Source of the DNA: Cryobacterium sp.
Lineage (GTDB): Bacteria > Actinomycetota > Actinomycetes > Actinomycetales > Microbacteriaceae
Assembly (NCBI GenBank): GCA_019639015.1
Contig: JAHBSS010000004.1
Location: 1 to 64,000, forward strand
Reading direction: 5' to 3'
DNA length: 64,000 nucleotides
In this document: positions 19,268-27,305 of the stretch, one piece after another
Layout: each line of letters starts with the position of its first letter
Numbering within the stretch: the first letter of the stretch is position 1
Made by a program: the position numbers and the translations under genes
The notes under the pieces: model-generated
The model's input: the letters and a program-made list of their open reading frames with translations, nothing else
Told to the model about the DNA's origin: nothing
Database searches by the model: none

Positions 19268-20575
19268 GTGAGTGAACGGTCAAGAATCAGCGAGCTAGCC
19301 CCCCTGCCGGATGGGCCAGTGAAGGTGTCCGGCTGGGTTGATACAGTCCGCGATCAAAAGAAGGTTCAATTTGTGATCCTTCGAGATGAAACTGGTGCCG
19401 TACAACTGGTTCACCCGCGTTCGGAAGAAAACGATGAGCTCGCCGAGCAAATTTCTGCTCTTGGGCTCGGATCATTCATTGAAGTAGAGGGTGAGTTAAA
19501 GCACGACGAACGAGTAAAACTTGGCGGTTTAGAGGTCAAGATTGAGCGGTTGAACGTTGTATCCGTCGCACTTGAGTCACCAATAGCTGAAGACACTGGA
19601 ATCGACAAGCGAATGGACTGGAGATTCCTGGATCTTCGAGTACCTAGAAACAATCTGATTTTTAGGATTCAGACCACGCTCGAACACGCTTGGCGAAGCT
19701 ACTGGGTTGAACACGATTTCATCGAAATTCACACGCCAAAATTGATGGCAAGTGCGAGTGAATCCCGCGCCGAGTTGTTCGAAGTTAAGTACTTCGAAGG
19801 CAAGGCGTATTTGGCTCAAAGCCCGCAATTTTTCAAACAAATGGCTCAACCTGCTGGTTTCGGTCGAGTCTTCGAAATCGCTCCGGCGTTTAGAGCCGAC
19901 CCGAGCTTCACAAGCCGCCACGCGACGGAATTTACAAGCGTTGACATGGAACTCAGTTGGATCGACAGCCATGAGGATGTCATGAAGATTCATGAGGAAC
20001 TCATGGTTGCCGGCCTTTCAGCCGTGAAACAGAAACACGGTGCCGCCATTCTTGAATTGTTTGGGATCGAAATTACGGTCCCGAAGACCCCGTTCCCGAG
20101 AATCCCACTGGCGGAAGCGAAACGAATTGTCGCTGAGCGAGGATACGAGGTTCCTCGCCATGACGATGACATGGACCCGGAAGGTGAGCGGCAAATCGCA
20201 GCTTACGTTCGTGAGAAGTTCGGGCACGATTTTGTGTTTCTGACTGACTACGCCTCAAGCATCCGTCCGTTTTATCACATGCGGCATGCCGACAATCCCG
20301 ACCTGACAAACAGCTATGACCTGGTTTACGGGGGAGTCGAAATTTCTACGGGAGCGCAACGAGAGCATCGAATCGAAATCCTTGAAGCGCAAGCGCGTCA
20401 AAAAGGGTTAGATCCCGAAGAGCTTGGTTTCTATCTTGATTTCTTCCGCTACGGAGTGCCACCTCATGGCGGATTTGGGATGGGACTCGTGCGAGTGCTA
20501 ATGATCATGCTTGGGCTAAGCAACGTGCGTGAATCGACATACCTTTTCCGGGGACCAACCAGACTCCAGCCATAG
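19268..20575 (+). CDS. aspS: Aspartyl-tRNA synthetase, archaeal/eukaryotic-type
   Basis: Charges tRNA-Asp (and possibly tRNA-Asn) with aspartate. The N-terminal OB-fold anticodon-binding domain (about 1-110) is followed by a class II catalytic core with motif 2 around FEIAPAFRADPSFTSRH and motif 3 GFGMGLVRVLMIMLGL. At 435 residues it is the compact archaeal-like form and lacks the GAD insertion of the usual bacterial AspRS of about 590 residues. The GTG start is supported by the -10 box 6 nt upstream. Whether it is non-discriminating depends on the presence of GatCAB and AsnRS elsewhere in the genome. Confidence 0.94.
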   Translation: MSERSRISELAPLPDGPVKVSGWVDTVRDQKKVQFVILRDETGAVQLVHPRSEENDELAEQISALGLGSFIEVEGELKHDERVKLGGLEVKIERLNVVSVALESPIAEDTGIDKRMDWRFLDLRVPRNNLIFRIQTTLEHAWRSYWVEHDFIEIHTPKLMASASESRAELFEVKYFEGKAYLAQSPQFFKQMAQPAGFGRVFEIAPAFRADPSFTSRHATEFTSVDMELSWIDSHEDVMKIHEELMVAGLSAVKQKHGAAILELFGIEITVPKTPFPRIPLAEAKRIVAERGYEVPRHDDDMDPEGERQIAAYVREKFGHDFVFLTDYASSIRPFYHMRHADNPDLTNSYDLVYGGVEISTGAQREHRIEILEAQARQKGLDPEELGFYLDFFRYGVPPHGGFGMGLVRVLMIMLGLSNVRESTYLFRGPTRLQP

Positions 20576-20605
20576 CGACAGCTCGACCAAGGCCAAAGCT
20601 CGGAC

Positions 20606-20629
20606 TAGAGGCGAATATTTCGACCTCTA
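20606..20629. terminator. Candidate bidirectional terminator between aspS and the Dabb gene
   Basis: A 10-bp stem (TAGAGGCGAA with TTCG-a-CCTCTA) closes a 3-nt TAT loop between the convergent stop codons at 20575 and 20631. The T-tract is weak on both strands, so termination strength is uncertain. Confidence 0.5.
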
Positions 20630-20630
20630 A

Positions 20631-20930
20631 TTAGTGCAGACTGTCGACTGCGCACCGATCCGCGACAACGTGATCGATAAGCGAAGCAACTTTCAAGTGC
20701 TCTGGGTGAGTGCGGTATTGCTCAAGCGCATCCTCGTCGGAAACTTCGACAGTCAAGGCCAAATCCCAGTTTCCTGGGCGATCAACGACGTTTCTTACAA
20801 CATCCAATTTTTCGATTTGCGCGACCGTGTTTGGTAGTGCCTCCAACGCGCCAATCAATTGCTTCAAATCCAATTCCTTTTGAACACTGGACTCGGATTT
20901 CATGCGCATCAAAACGACGTGCTTTAGCAT
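20631..20930 (-). CDS. Dabb family stress-responsive alpha/beta barrel protein
   Basis: A 99-residue dimeric alpha/beta-barrel protein recognised by the opening LKHVVLMRM, the NVVDRPGNWDLALTVEVSDEDALEQYRTHPEH core and the ending DHVVADRCAVD. Family members are small oligomeric proteins, sometimes with cyclase activity; no catalytic residues can be assigned here. An AAGGAG sequence lies 5 nt before the ATG. It follows the glutaredoxin gene by 2 bp and is probably co-transcribed with it. Confidence 0.9.
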   Translation of the reverse strand: MLKHVVLMRMKSESSVQKELDLKQLIGALEALPNTVAQIEKLDVVRNVVDRPGNWDLALTVEVSDEDALEQYRTHPEHLKVASLIDHVVADRCAVDSLH

Positions 20931-20932
20931 GA

Positions 20933-21190
20933 CTACTCCTTCAGAATTGCCTCTCGCAAACGCTCTGGATTAACTCTCCAGTGAGAATGCTCCAAACCGT
21001 TGACGAAGATCACGGGAATCCGCTCCCAGTGCGCTGAGTAGAGTGCTTCATCGTCGAGGATGGAACGCTTATTCAAACGAACCTCAACGATCTCTGAAAT
21101 GGAACCGGCAATATCCCGGATGACCTCTTCAGCCACGTCACACAAATGGCAATCAGGCTTGCCAAGAATAGTGACTTCTACCGTTTTCAC
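20933..21190 (-). CDS. Glutaredoxin-like protein
   Basis: An 85-residue thioredoxin-fold protein with a CHLC redox site at residues 14-17 (GKPDCHLCD), the ERIPVIFVNG cis-Pro region and a C-terminal helix. It belongs to the DUF836/glutaredoxin-like group common in actinobacteria. GTG 21190 has TAATTC 6 nt upstream, suggesting a leaderless start. The partner system is unknown. Confidence 0.88.
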   Translation of the reverse strand: MKTVEVTILGKPDCHLCDVAEEVIRDIAGSISEIVEVRLNKRSILDDEALYSAHWERIPVIFVNGLEHSHWRVNPERLREAILKE

Positions 21191-21196
21191 GGGCTC

Positions 21197-21202
21197 GAAT
21201 TA
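21197..21202 (-). promoter_or_regulatory. -10 box of the glutaredoxin gene
   Basis: TAATTC on the minus strand lies 6 nt before GTG 21190. The last base deviates from TANNNT, so support is weaker than at the other sites. Confidence 0.35.
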
Positions 21203-21209
21203 GCTTTGA

Positions 21210-21308
21210 CTACTTCTTGTTGCGACGCTGGTGGCGAGTCTTGCGAAGCAACTTGCGGTGCTTCTTCTTCGCCATGCGCTTGCGACGCTTCTTGATGACT
21301 GAACCCAT
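21210..21308 (-). CDS. Small ribosomal subunit protein bS22 (AURKAIP1/COX24 domain)
   Basis: A 32-codon gene encoding an extremely basic peptide that begins MGSVIKKRRKRM and ends RKTRHQRRNKK. It matches the actinobacterial 30S protein bS22, known from mycobacterial ribosomes, in length and in almost every residue position that I recall. GAGG lies 5 nt before the ATG. It lies 19 bp upstream of the glutaredoxin gene on the same strand. Confidence 0.92.
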   Translation of the reverse strand: MGSVIKKRRKRMAKKKHRKLLRKTRHQRRNKK

Positions 21309-21427
21309 AAATACCTCAATAGTTATCGATCGGATTTGAGATCCCGGATCGGAGTGACTCGCCGACTGTAGTCGACGGGAAGAATGTCCCGAGACAGTCT
21401 AGCGGAACAAATTTGGCCCTTATTGCC

Positions 21428-21646
21428 TCAACCTGTGGCTTTGGACTCAAATTGTGAGTCAAAACCGATCCCAGCGGATGCTGCTAGTTTCACGGCGGAC
21501 TCAGGCACTCTAAATGAGTGCCCAAACCGAATTGCCGGTAACTCTCCTGCGTGAATCAGCCGATAAACCGTCATTTTTGAAACGCGCATCGTTTCAGCTA
21601 CTTCTGCGACCGTGAGGAATTTCACGTCTGAAAGCTCGCGTGCCAT
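21428..21646 (-). CDS. bldC: BldC-like MerR-family DNA-binding protein
   Basis: A 72-residue protein consisting of a MerR-like winged helix: LTVAEVAETMRVSKMTVYRLIHAGELPAIRFGHSFRVPESAV. This is the BldC type, which lacks an effector domain; in Streptomyces BldC binds direct repeats and controls development, but in a unicellular relative the role is unknown. Leader and promoter are recognisable: -35 TAGACA, 17 bp, -10 TAGAGT, and AAAGGGG 9 nt before ATG. Confidence 0.9.
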   Translation of the reverse strand: MARELSDVKFLTVAEVAETMRVSKMTVYRLIHAGELPAIRFGHSFRVPESAVKLAASAGIGFDSQFESKATG

Positions 21647-21665
21647 GGCACAATACCCCTTTGCG

Positions 21666-21692
21666 ACACTCCAACGGGTGTTACAGGAGTGT
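21666..21692. promoter_or_regulatory. Inverted repeat in the bldC leader
   Basis: ACACTCC and GGAGTGT form a perfect 7-bp inverted repeat with a 13-bp spacer between the -10 box and the bldC start codon. It could be an operator or an mRNA hairpin. Confidence 0.4.
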
Positions 21693-21701
21693 TGATTCGA
21701 T

Positions 21702-21730
21702 ACTCTAGGGGTGGTTGTGAAAATTGTCTA
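21702..21730 (-). promoter_or_regulatory. bldC promoter
   Basis: TAGACA (21725-21730) and TAGAGT (21702-21707) on the minus strand are separated by 17 bp. The resulting mRNA would have a leader of about 50 nt, unlike the leaderless genes nearby. Confidence 0.55.
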
Positions 21731-21761
21731 CAGTTAAACAGAGTTCGCTACCTGAATGTGA

Positions 21762-22295
21762 TCACTTATCGCGCTTTGACAACTTTCTGCGTAGCGGTTC
21801 AATGATCTTTTCCTCAACCTTCGAGCTGGCATCTTCAACCGCATGCACTGCACCTTCTACAACGGTTCGAACTTGATGCGAAGCTTCTGCTGCCTTTCGA
21901 CCTAGAGTTTTTCCCGCATCTGCCGAGTGTTCGATCCGATCAGCGACCCGGCGAAGTGGCTCGGGTAATTCAGAACCTGACCAGGCCGCAAACACGGTTT
22001 GATCGGCGCTCGAACTATTTGAATGAAAGCTTGGAAGGAGCGATTCCAACCAGTCTTCCAACTCTTCCAATGGCTCAGCTTCGAGACGGTAAAACCGATG
22101 TTGACCGTCTTCTCTAACCGAAACCAGCCCAGCATCCCTAAGCACCTTCAAGTGTTTCGACACTGTCGGTTGACTCAGTTCAAGCGCATCAACCAATTCG
22201 GTGACACTCAGTTCCGTAGTCTTGCCCGTTGAAAATAATCGCTGCAGGATGTCCCTACGAGTTGGATCAGCAATTACGTCGAAGATGTCAGCCAT
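21762..22295 (-). CDS. ArsR-family transcriptional regulator
   Basis: A 177-residue protein with an N-terminal winged helix (about 1-85): DIFDVIADPTRRDILQRLF, LELSQPTVSKHLKVLRDAGLV and the wing VREDGQHRFYRLE. No metal-binding Cys pair is visible, so it is likely of the non-metal ArsR group. The remaining 90 residues are polar, with a basic, helical C-terminus. The ATG has TAGCCT 6 nt upstream. It diverges from ktrB, but regulation of that gene is only a possibility. Confidence 0.9.
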   Translation of the reverse strand: MADIFDVIADPTRRDILQRLFSTGKTTELSVTELVDALELSQPTVSKHLKVLRDAGLVSVREDGQHRFYRLEAEPLEELEDWLESLLPSFHSNSSSADQTVFAAWSGSELPEPLRRVADRIEHSADAGKTLGRKAAEASHQVRTVVEGAVHAVEDASSKVEEKIIEPLRRKLSKRDK

Positions 22296-22301
22296 ATAAA
22301 C

Positions 22302-22307
22302 AGGCTA
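22302..22307 (-). promoter_or_regulatory. -10 box of the ArsR gene (leaderless)
   Basis: TAGCCT on the minus strand lies 6 nt before the ATG at 22295. Confidence 0.5.
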
Positions 22308-22378
22308 TCCACCTTCACTTGGTAGTACCATGTCAAACCGTTGCACGCGAATGCGGCCCAACCAGCTAAGGAGACGGT

Positions 22379-23803
22379 ATGCGCGTGAAAATCCGGGACC
22401 AACGCACCTGGTGGGAGAAGTTACGCGACTTCTTCGACTTCTTCGCGTCTAATTCGCCGGCGCGATTCGCGATCCTAATTTTCACGTTGCTTGTTTTGGC
22501 ACTAACCGCAGTCCTTAGCCTTCCGATTGCTACGAGAGATCGATCAATTACCCCGCTAGCGGATGCGTTCTTTACGGCAATGTCATCGATTTGTGTTACA
22601 GGTCTTTCAACCGTTGACATGGCAACCCACTGGTCGACATTCGGCAACGTCGCAATCTTGATAGGGCTCGAAGTCGGTGGAATCGGGGTGCTCACTCTTG
22701 CGAGCATGCTTGGCTTGTTCGTCTCAAAACGGCTCGGGCTGAAAGCAAAACTCTTGGCTGCAAGCGACTCAAACCCGTTGAGGCTTCATGTTGGCCCGGT
22801 TGCAGAAAGCCAAGCGGTTCGACTTGGCGAAATCGGCGGCCTTCTCGTAACCGTTGCAATAAGCGTGTTTGTAATAGAAGCAATCATCACCGCCATGATC
22901 ACTCCGAGACTGCTCTTAGCTGGGGCGGATCCGTGGAGTGCGATTTGGCAAGGTTTCTACTATGCAACCTCCGCATTCACAAATACCGGGTTCACACCCA
23001 CAACGGAAGGCTTGACTCCGTTTGCTTCAGATCCTTGGATGTTGGGGGCGCTTTCCCTAGCCGTTGTACTTGGCAGCCTCGGATTTCCCGTGATCTTCGC
23101 CCTGTCAAAGTCAATTCGCCGGCCGGGCCGACTTACGTTACATGTCAAGCTCACACTCGTCACTTCACTGATCTTGTTCATCGTCGGCACACTCGCGATT
23201 TACGGACTCGAGTGGAACAACTCCGCAACACTTGGGGCCCAAGACCCTCTAGTTCGACCGATGACCGCGAGCTTTCTTTCGATCATGACCCGGTCGGGCG
23301 GGTTCTCAACGGTAGACATCGGGCAGATGAACGATTCAAGTCTGCTAGTCATGGACATGCTCATTTTTGTTGGAGGCGGTTCGGCATCCACGTCCGGCGG
23401 TATCAAGGTCACGACGTTGGCCGTGTTGTTCTTGGCCGGTCTTGCCGAGGCACGCGGTGATTCGGATATCCAAGCGTTTTCTAGACGAATCCCACCGGAT
23501 GTGCTGCGACTTTCCGTGAGTGTCGTGCTTTGGGGCGCGTCAATTGTTGCAATCGCGACAATCGCTTTGCTTCAAGTAACGAATGCGAGATTCGATCACG
23601 CGCTGTTCGATGTGATCTCGGCGTTTGGAACTTGTGGACTGTCTTCCGGGGTAACTGGCGAACTCAACGACCCGGGAAAGTACATCCTCGCAGCCACCAT
23701 GTGGGCGGGTCGGGTTGGTACAGTAACCCTTGCCGCGGCATTAGCTGCCACCCAGCGTAAGCAACTATTCGTTCGTGCCGAAGAGAGGGTCATCGTTGGT
23801 TGA
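22379..23803 (+). CDS. ktrB: Potassium transporter membrane subunit KtrB/TrkH
   Basis: Forms the ion-conducting dimer of a Ktr/Trk potassium uptake system. The 474-residue protein has four repeated membrane-pore-membrane units with filter segments VTGLSTVD, TNTGFTPT, TRSGGFSTVD and GTCGLSSG, each with the expected central Gly. The intramembrane gate region with GGGSASTSGGIKVTT is also present. AAGGAG lies 5 nt before the ATG, so this gene is leadered. It overlaps ktrA by 8 bp. Confidence 0.94.
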   Translation: MRVKIRDQRTWWEKLRDFFDFFASNSPARFAILIFTLLVLALTAVLSLPIATRDRSITPLADAFFTAMSSICVTGLSTVDMATHWSTFGNVAILIGLEVGGIGVLTLASMLGLFVSKRLGLKAKLLAASDSNPLRLHVGPVAESQAVRLGEIGGLLVTVAISVFVIEAIITAMITPRLLLAGADPWSAIWQGFYYATSAFTNTGFTPTTEGLTPFASDPWMLGALSLAVVLGSLGFPVIFALSKSIRRPGRLTLHVKLTLVTSLILFIVGTLAIYGLEWNNSATLGAQDPLVRPMTASFLSIMTRSGGFSTVDIGQMNDSSLLVMDMLIFVGGGSASTSGGIKVTTLAVLFLAGLAEARGDSDIQAFSRRIPPDVLRLSVSVVLWGASIVAIATIALLQVTNARFDHALFDVISAFGTCGLSSGVTGELNDPGKYILAATMWAGRVGTVTLAAALAATQRKQLFVRAEERVIVG

Positions 23804-24467
23804 AAAGATTGCACACAATGCGCCGGTATTGGTGATCGGCCTCGGTCGATTCGGCTCAGGTGCCGCTGGCCAGTTGGATCGACTCGGTCGAGAAGTCCTC
23901 GCGATCGACGAGAACATGAACCTCGTCCAGAAGTGGTCAGATCGCATCACTCACGCGGTCCAAGCGGACGCGCGAAACTTGGAGGCTCTGAAACAAATTG
24001 GTGCCCAAGACTTCACTGTCGCGATTGTCGCGGTGGGTTCATCAATCGAGTCAAGTGTTCTAATTACCGCGAATCTGGTTGACCTTCAGATTCCGCAAAT
24101 TTGGGCAAAAGCTATTAGCCAGTCGCACGGGACGATTCTTTCGCGCATTGGTGCGAATCATGTGATCTACCCAGAGGTCGAGGCCGGTGAGCGTGTTGCC
24201 CACCTTGTTTCGGGCCGCATGCTTGATTTCATTCAATTTGACGACGATTTTGCAATGGTGAAAATGTATCCGCCACGGTCGGTGCGGGATGCGCCACTTA
24301 GTCAGACCGACATCCGCAAGAAGTACGGAATAACCGTTGTTGGGGTTAAGGCCCCGGGTTCGGATTTCACTTACGCGACTCCCGAGACGGTGCTAACCAA
24401 CCGAGATTTGATAATTGTAAGCGGACCGCTTGGCGCTATCGAAAAGTTTGCTGCACTGGAAAGCTGA
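23796..24467 (+). CDS. ktrA: Potassium transport regulatory subunit KtrA/TrkA (RCK domains)
   Basis: A cytosolic ring-forming protein that gates KtrB in response to nucleotides. The RCK-N Rossmann fold has VIGLGRFGSGAA and the acidic LAIDEN strand end; the RCK-C domain follows from about residue 145. TTG at 23796 is chosen as start because GAGAGGG precedes it by 6 nt, giving 223 residues; an upstream GTG at 23775 lacks a ribosome-binding site. The 8-bp overlap with ktrB suggests coupled translation. Confidence 0.92.
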   Translation: MVEKIAHNAPVLVIGLGRFGSGAAGQLDRLGREVLAIDENMNLVQKWSDRITHAVQADARNLEALKQIGAQDFTVAIVAVGSSIESSVLITANLVDLQIPQIWAKAISQSHGTILSRIGANHVIYPEVEAGERVAHLVSGRMLDFIQFDDDFAMVKMYPPRSVRDAPLSQTDIRKKYGITVVGVKAPGSDFTYATPETVLTNRDLIIVSGPLGAIEKFAALES

Positions 24468-24472
24468 AACGA

Positions 24473-25303
24473 CTAAACCTGGGCAGCGAGTTCCTTGGCT
24501 CTTGCGAGCGCGGCCGCGGTTGCTTTGTCAAACACAGCTTTCAAATTCGCAGCCTCAAATTGCTCAATCGCCTTCTCGGTAGTGCCTTTCGGGCTCGTTA
24601 CCTGTCGGCGAAGTTCTGTTGGGCTCTGACCGCTCATGGCGAGCAGTTCGCTTGCTCCAAGAAAAGTTTCGGAGACTAAAAGCAGCGCAGTCGATTCGTT
24701 AAAGCCAAGGTCAATGGCGGCTTTTGTGAATTGTTCGATGAAGTAGTAAACGTAAGCCGGGCCCGAACCGGAAATCGTGCTAAGCGCGTCGATCTTTTCT
24801 TCGGGAATCACGACTACTTTTCCAACGGTTTCAAACAGAGTCTGAACCTGTTCCAACTGAGTCTTGCTGGTGCGACTTCCAGCGCTTAGGCCAGTCACTC
24901 CTTTGCCAATATGCGCGGGCGTGTTAGGCATGGCCCTGAACACTGAAACAGTTTCTGGAAGCAATTGCTCCATCCTCGAGGTGGTTACGCCAGCGGCAAC
25001 ACTGACAACCAAGGTTCCGGGCGATAGGTGCGATGCAATTTCAGTCAACAATTCTGGAATCATGGCTGGCTTCACCGCCAAAATAACGATGTCTGCACTG
25101 GTCACTGCTTGAATGTTCGCGTCAGGATTCAACTCAGTTGCGAGACTCTCAACACTCGAACTTGAGATCGCACTCGCCTTTGATGCTGAGCGGTTGGTAA
25201 CTCTAACCGGTCCAGCCAATTGAACGCTTGGGCTAAGTAATCCTGAAAGAATTGCCCCGCCCATTGAGCCGGCACCAAGAATTGCGATTATCGGAAGGTC
25301 CAC
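24473..25303 (-). CDS. proC: Pyrroline-5-carboxylate reductase
   Basis: Last enzyme of proline synthesis, using NAD(P)H. The 276-residue protein has the Rossmann motif GAGSMGGAI, the VILAVKP segment, FRAMPNTPA and the C-terminal SGSGPAYVYYFIEQF and LRRQVTSPKGTTEKAIE blocks typical of ProC. GTG 25303 has TAGGAT 6 nt upstream. It ends 5 bp from the convergent ktrA stop. Confidence 0.95.
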   Translation of the reverse strand: MDLPIIAILGAGSMGGAILSGLLSPSVQLAGPVRVTNRSASKASAISSSSVESLATELNPDANIQAVTSADIVILAVKPAMIPELLTEIASHLSPGTLVVSVAAGVTTSRMEQLLPETVSVFRAMPNTPAHIGKGVTGLSAGSRTSKTQLEQVQTLFETVGKVVVIPEEKIDALSTISGSGPAYVYYFIEQFTKAAIDLGFNESTALLLVSETFLGASELLAMSGQSPTELRRQVTSPKGTTEKAIEQFEAANLKAVFDKATAAALARAKELAAQV

Positions 25304-25309
25304 AACAAC

Positions 25310-25315
25310 ATCCTA
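25310..25315 (-). promoter_or_regulatory. -10 box of proC (leaderless)
   Basis: TAGGAT on the minus strand lies 6 nt before the proC GTG and is part of the palindrome ATCCTAGGAT (25310-25319), so the same sequence could also serve the plus strand. Confidence 0.5.
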
Positions 25316-25348
25316 GGATTGACGAATCGACCGATAGTTAGGATCTGG

Positions 25349-26266
25349 ATGAGTACGAGTGGTGGCAAAAAGGCAATAATCGCAGCGCTACTTGCAAACC
25401 TTGGAATTGCAATCACGAAATTCGTTGCTTGGGCGTTCTCCGGATCAGCTTCAATGCTCGCGGAAGCCGTTCACTCGGTCGCGGACACGAGCAATCAAGG
25501 CTTGCTGCTACTGGGTGGGTCTCGTTCGAAGCGCAAGGCCAGTGAGCATCATCCTTTCGGATACGGTCGTGAACGATTCATCTACGCGTTTGTTGTAGCG
25601 ATTGTGTTGTTTTCGATCGGTGGACTTTTTTCAATCTATGAGGCGTTCCAGAAGTTCTCCCACCCTCACGCGATTGAAAATGCTTGGCTTCCGTTAGTGG
25701 TTCTTGCGATTGCCATTTTGCTTGAATCGTTCTCGTTTAGAACCGCAATCGTTGAATCCAATCATGTTCGTGGTGGTCAAAGTTGGATTCAGTTCATTCG
25801 GCATTCCAAGGCACCTGAGTTACCTGTTGTACTACTTGAAGACTTGGCGGCTCTGCTTGGGCTGATTTTTGCGTTCCTCGGGGTCGGGCTCACAGTGGCG
25901 ACAGGCAATAGTACTTGGGATGCCGCTGGAACGTTGGCAATTGGCATTTTGCTAGTTGCCGTAGCAATCGTTCTCGGTCTTGAGACGAAAAGCCTGCTGG
26001 TTGGCGAAGGGGCCAGGCCGAGTGAGCTTTCCGCGATCAGAGTTGCAATTGGCAAAGACACGAAGATCACGAGACTCATTCACCTAAAGACGCTTTATCT
26101 CGGCCCGGAAGAATTACTCGTTGCGGCGAAAGTGGGGTTCGACCCGAAAATCAAGTTCCCAGAGCTTACTCAAGCAATAAACGAACTTGAACTAAGGATT
26201 CGCAACGATGTGCCCGTGGCGCGAGTGATTTATATAGAGCCCGACATCTACTCACCTAAGCAATAG
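25349..26266 (+). CDS. Cation diffusion facilitator transporter, ZnT9-like, copy 1
   Basis: A divalent-metal/proton antiporter of the CDF family. The 305 residues hold about six helices, the helix-2 motif AEAVHSVADTSNQ, HHPFGYGRERF, and a C-terminal dimerisation domain. In helix 5 the usual HxxxD pair is replaced by the EDLAALLG type seen in the SLC30A9-like group. ATG 25349 is preferred over TTG 25319 because AGGA precedes it by 6 nt. It is followed 76 bp later by a close paralogue, so a tandem duplication is likely. The metal is not known. Confidence 0.88.
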   Translation: MSTSGGKKAIIAALLANLGIAITKFVAWAFSGSASMLAEAVHSVADTSNQGLLLLGGSRSKRKASEHHPFGYGRERFIYAFVVAIVLFSIGGLFSIYEAFQKFSHPHAIENAWLPLVVLAIAILLESFSFRTAIVESNHVRGGQSWIQFIRHSKAPELPVVLLEDLAALLGLIFAFLGVGLTVATGNSTWDAAGTLAIGILLVAVAIVLGLETKSLLVGEGARPSELSAIRVAIGKDTKITRLIHLKTLYLGPEELLVAAKVGFDPKIKFPELTQAINELELRIRNDVPVARVIYIEPDIYSPKQ

Positions 26267-26342
26267 GAGATTTCTGTCGAGGCCACCGAGGCCTCAAAAA
26301 TGGGGCATTCTAGAATTGAACAGGAGAGAGGGTTTTTGCCAG

Positions 26343-27305
26343 ATGAGCGCGGGTGAAAGCAAAAAAGCGGTTCTTGCCGCACTGGCAGCGAACCTCGGTA
26401 TTGCGGCAACTAAGTTCATCGCCTGGGCGTTCTCCGGGTCTGCTTCAATGCTCGCCGAAGCGGTCCACTCGCTAGCAGACACCAGCAATCAAGTGTTGCT
26501 CCTCATTGGGGGCAAGCGAGCTCAGCGCCATGCCGACAAAGCGCATCCCTTTGGATACGGCCGTGAACGTTATGTTTACGCGTTTGTGGTTGCGATTATC
26601 TTGTTCACGATCGGTGGTGTGTTTTCGATCTACGAAGCAATTGAAAAGTTGTCGAACCCTCACTCAATTTCAAATGCGTGGTTGCCGATTCTGATCCTGG
26701 TGATTGCAATAATCCTCGAGTCGCTCTCTCAAGTCGCAGCGATAAGAGAGGCAAATCGCGAGCGCGGAGACGAAAACTGGATTCAATACATTAGGCATAC
26801 AAAAGATCCCGAACTGTCGGTGGTATTGCTTGAAAACTCGGCGGCTCTAACAGGACTCGTGTTCGCGTTCCTGGGGGTCGGACTGACCGTCATCACCGGG
26901 AATGGAATGTGGGATGCGATCGGCACTTTGATGATCGGGATCCTGCTCGTACTCGTAGCGGTAATTCTGGGCGTAGAAACCAAGAGCTTGCTCGTTGGTG
27001 AAGGAGCGAAACCTTCCGACTTGGATGCAATAGTCGAATCGATCAACGCTGACCCGCAAGTCGAGACGCTAATTCACATCAAAACTCTCTACTTGGGTCC
27101 CGACGAACTCTTGGTTGCGGCAAAAGTTGGATTCGCACCAAAGACCAAACTCGCCGATGTTGCAAGGGCAATTGACAACCTCGAAAGTCGAATACGCCAA
27201 GACGTACCAGTAGCAAGGCTCATCTACATCGAACCAGACGTGTATCACCGCCCGAGCAAGGGCAATCCTTCGACCGAATCGATCGTTATTAGGGCATCAG
27301 ACTGA
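26343..27305 (+). CDS. Cation diffusion facilitator transporter, ZnT9-like, copy 2
   Basis: A paralogue of the preceding gene with the same helix-2 motif (AEAVHSLADTSNQ), HPFGYGRERY and dimerisation domain. Its helix-5 site reads ENSAALTG where copy 1 has EDLAALLG, so a conserved acidic residue is lost. The 320-residue product has a longer C-terminal tail. ATG 26343 is chosen, with GGAGAGAGGG about 10 nt upstream; a GTG/other start at 26316 would add nine unconserved residues. The stop overlaps the next ATG as TGATG. Confidence 0.87.
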   Translation: MSAGESKKAVLAALAANLGIAATKFIAWAFSGSASMLAEAVHSLADTSNQVLLLIGGKRAQRHADKAHPFGYGRERYVYAFVVAIILFTIGGVFSIYEAIEKLSNPHSISNAWLPILILVIAIILESLSQVAAIREANRERGDENWIQYIRHTKDPELSVVLLENSAALTGLVFAFLGVGLTVITGNGMWDAIGTLMIGILLVLVAVILGVETKSLLVGEGAKPSDLDAIVESINADPQVETLIHIKTLYLGPDELLVAAKVGFAPKTKLADVARAIDNLESRIRQDVPVARLIYIEPDVYHRPSKGNPSTESIVIRASD

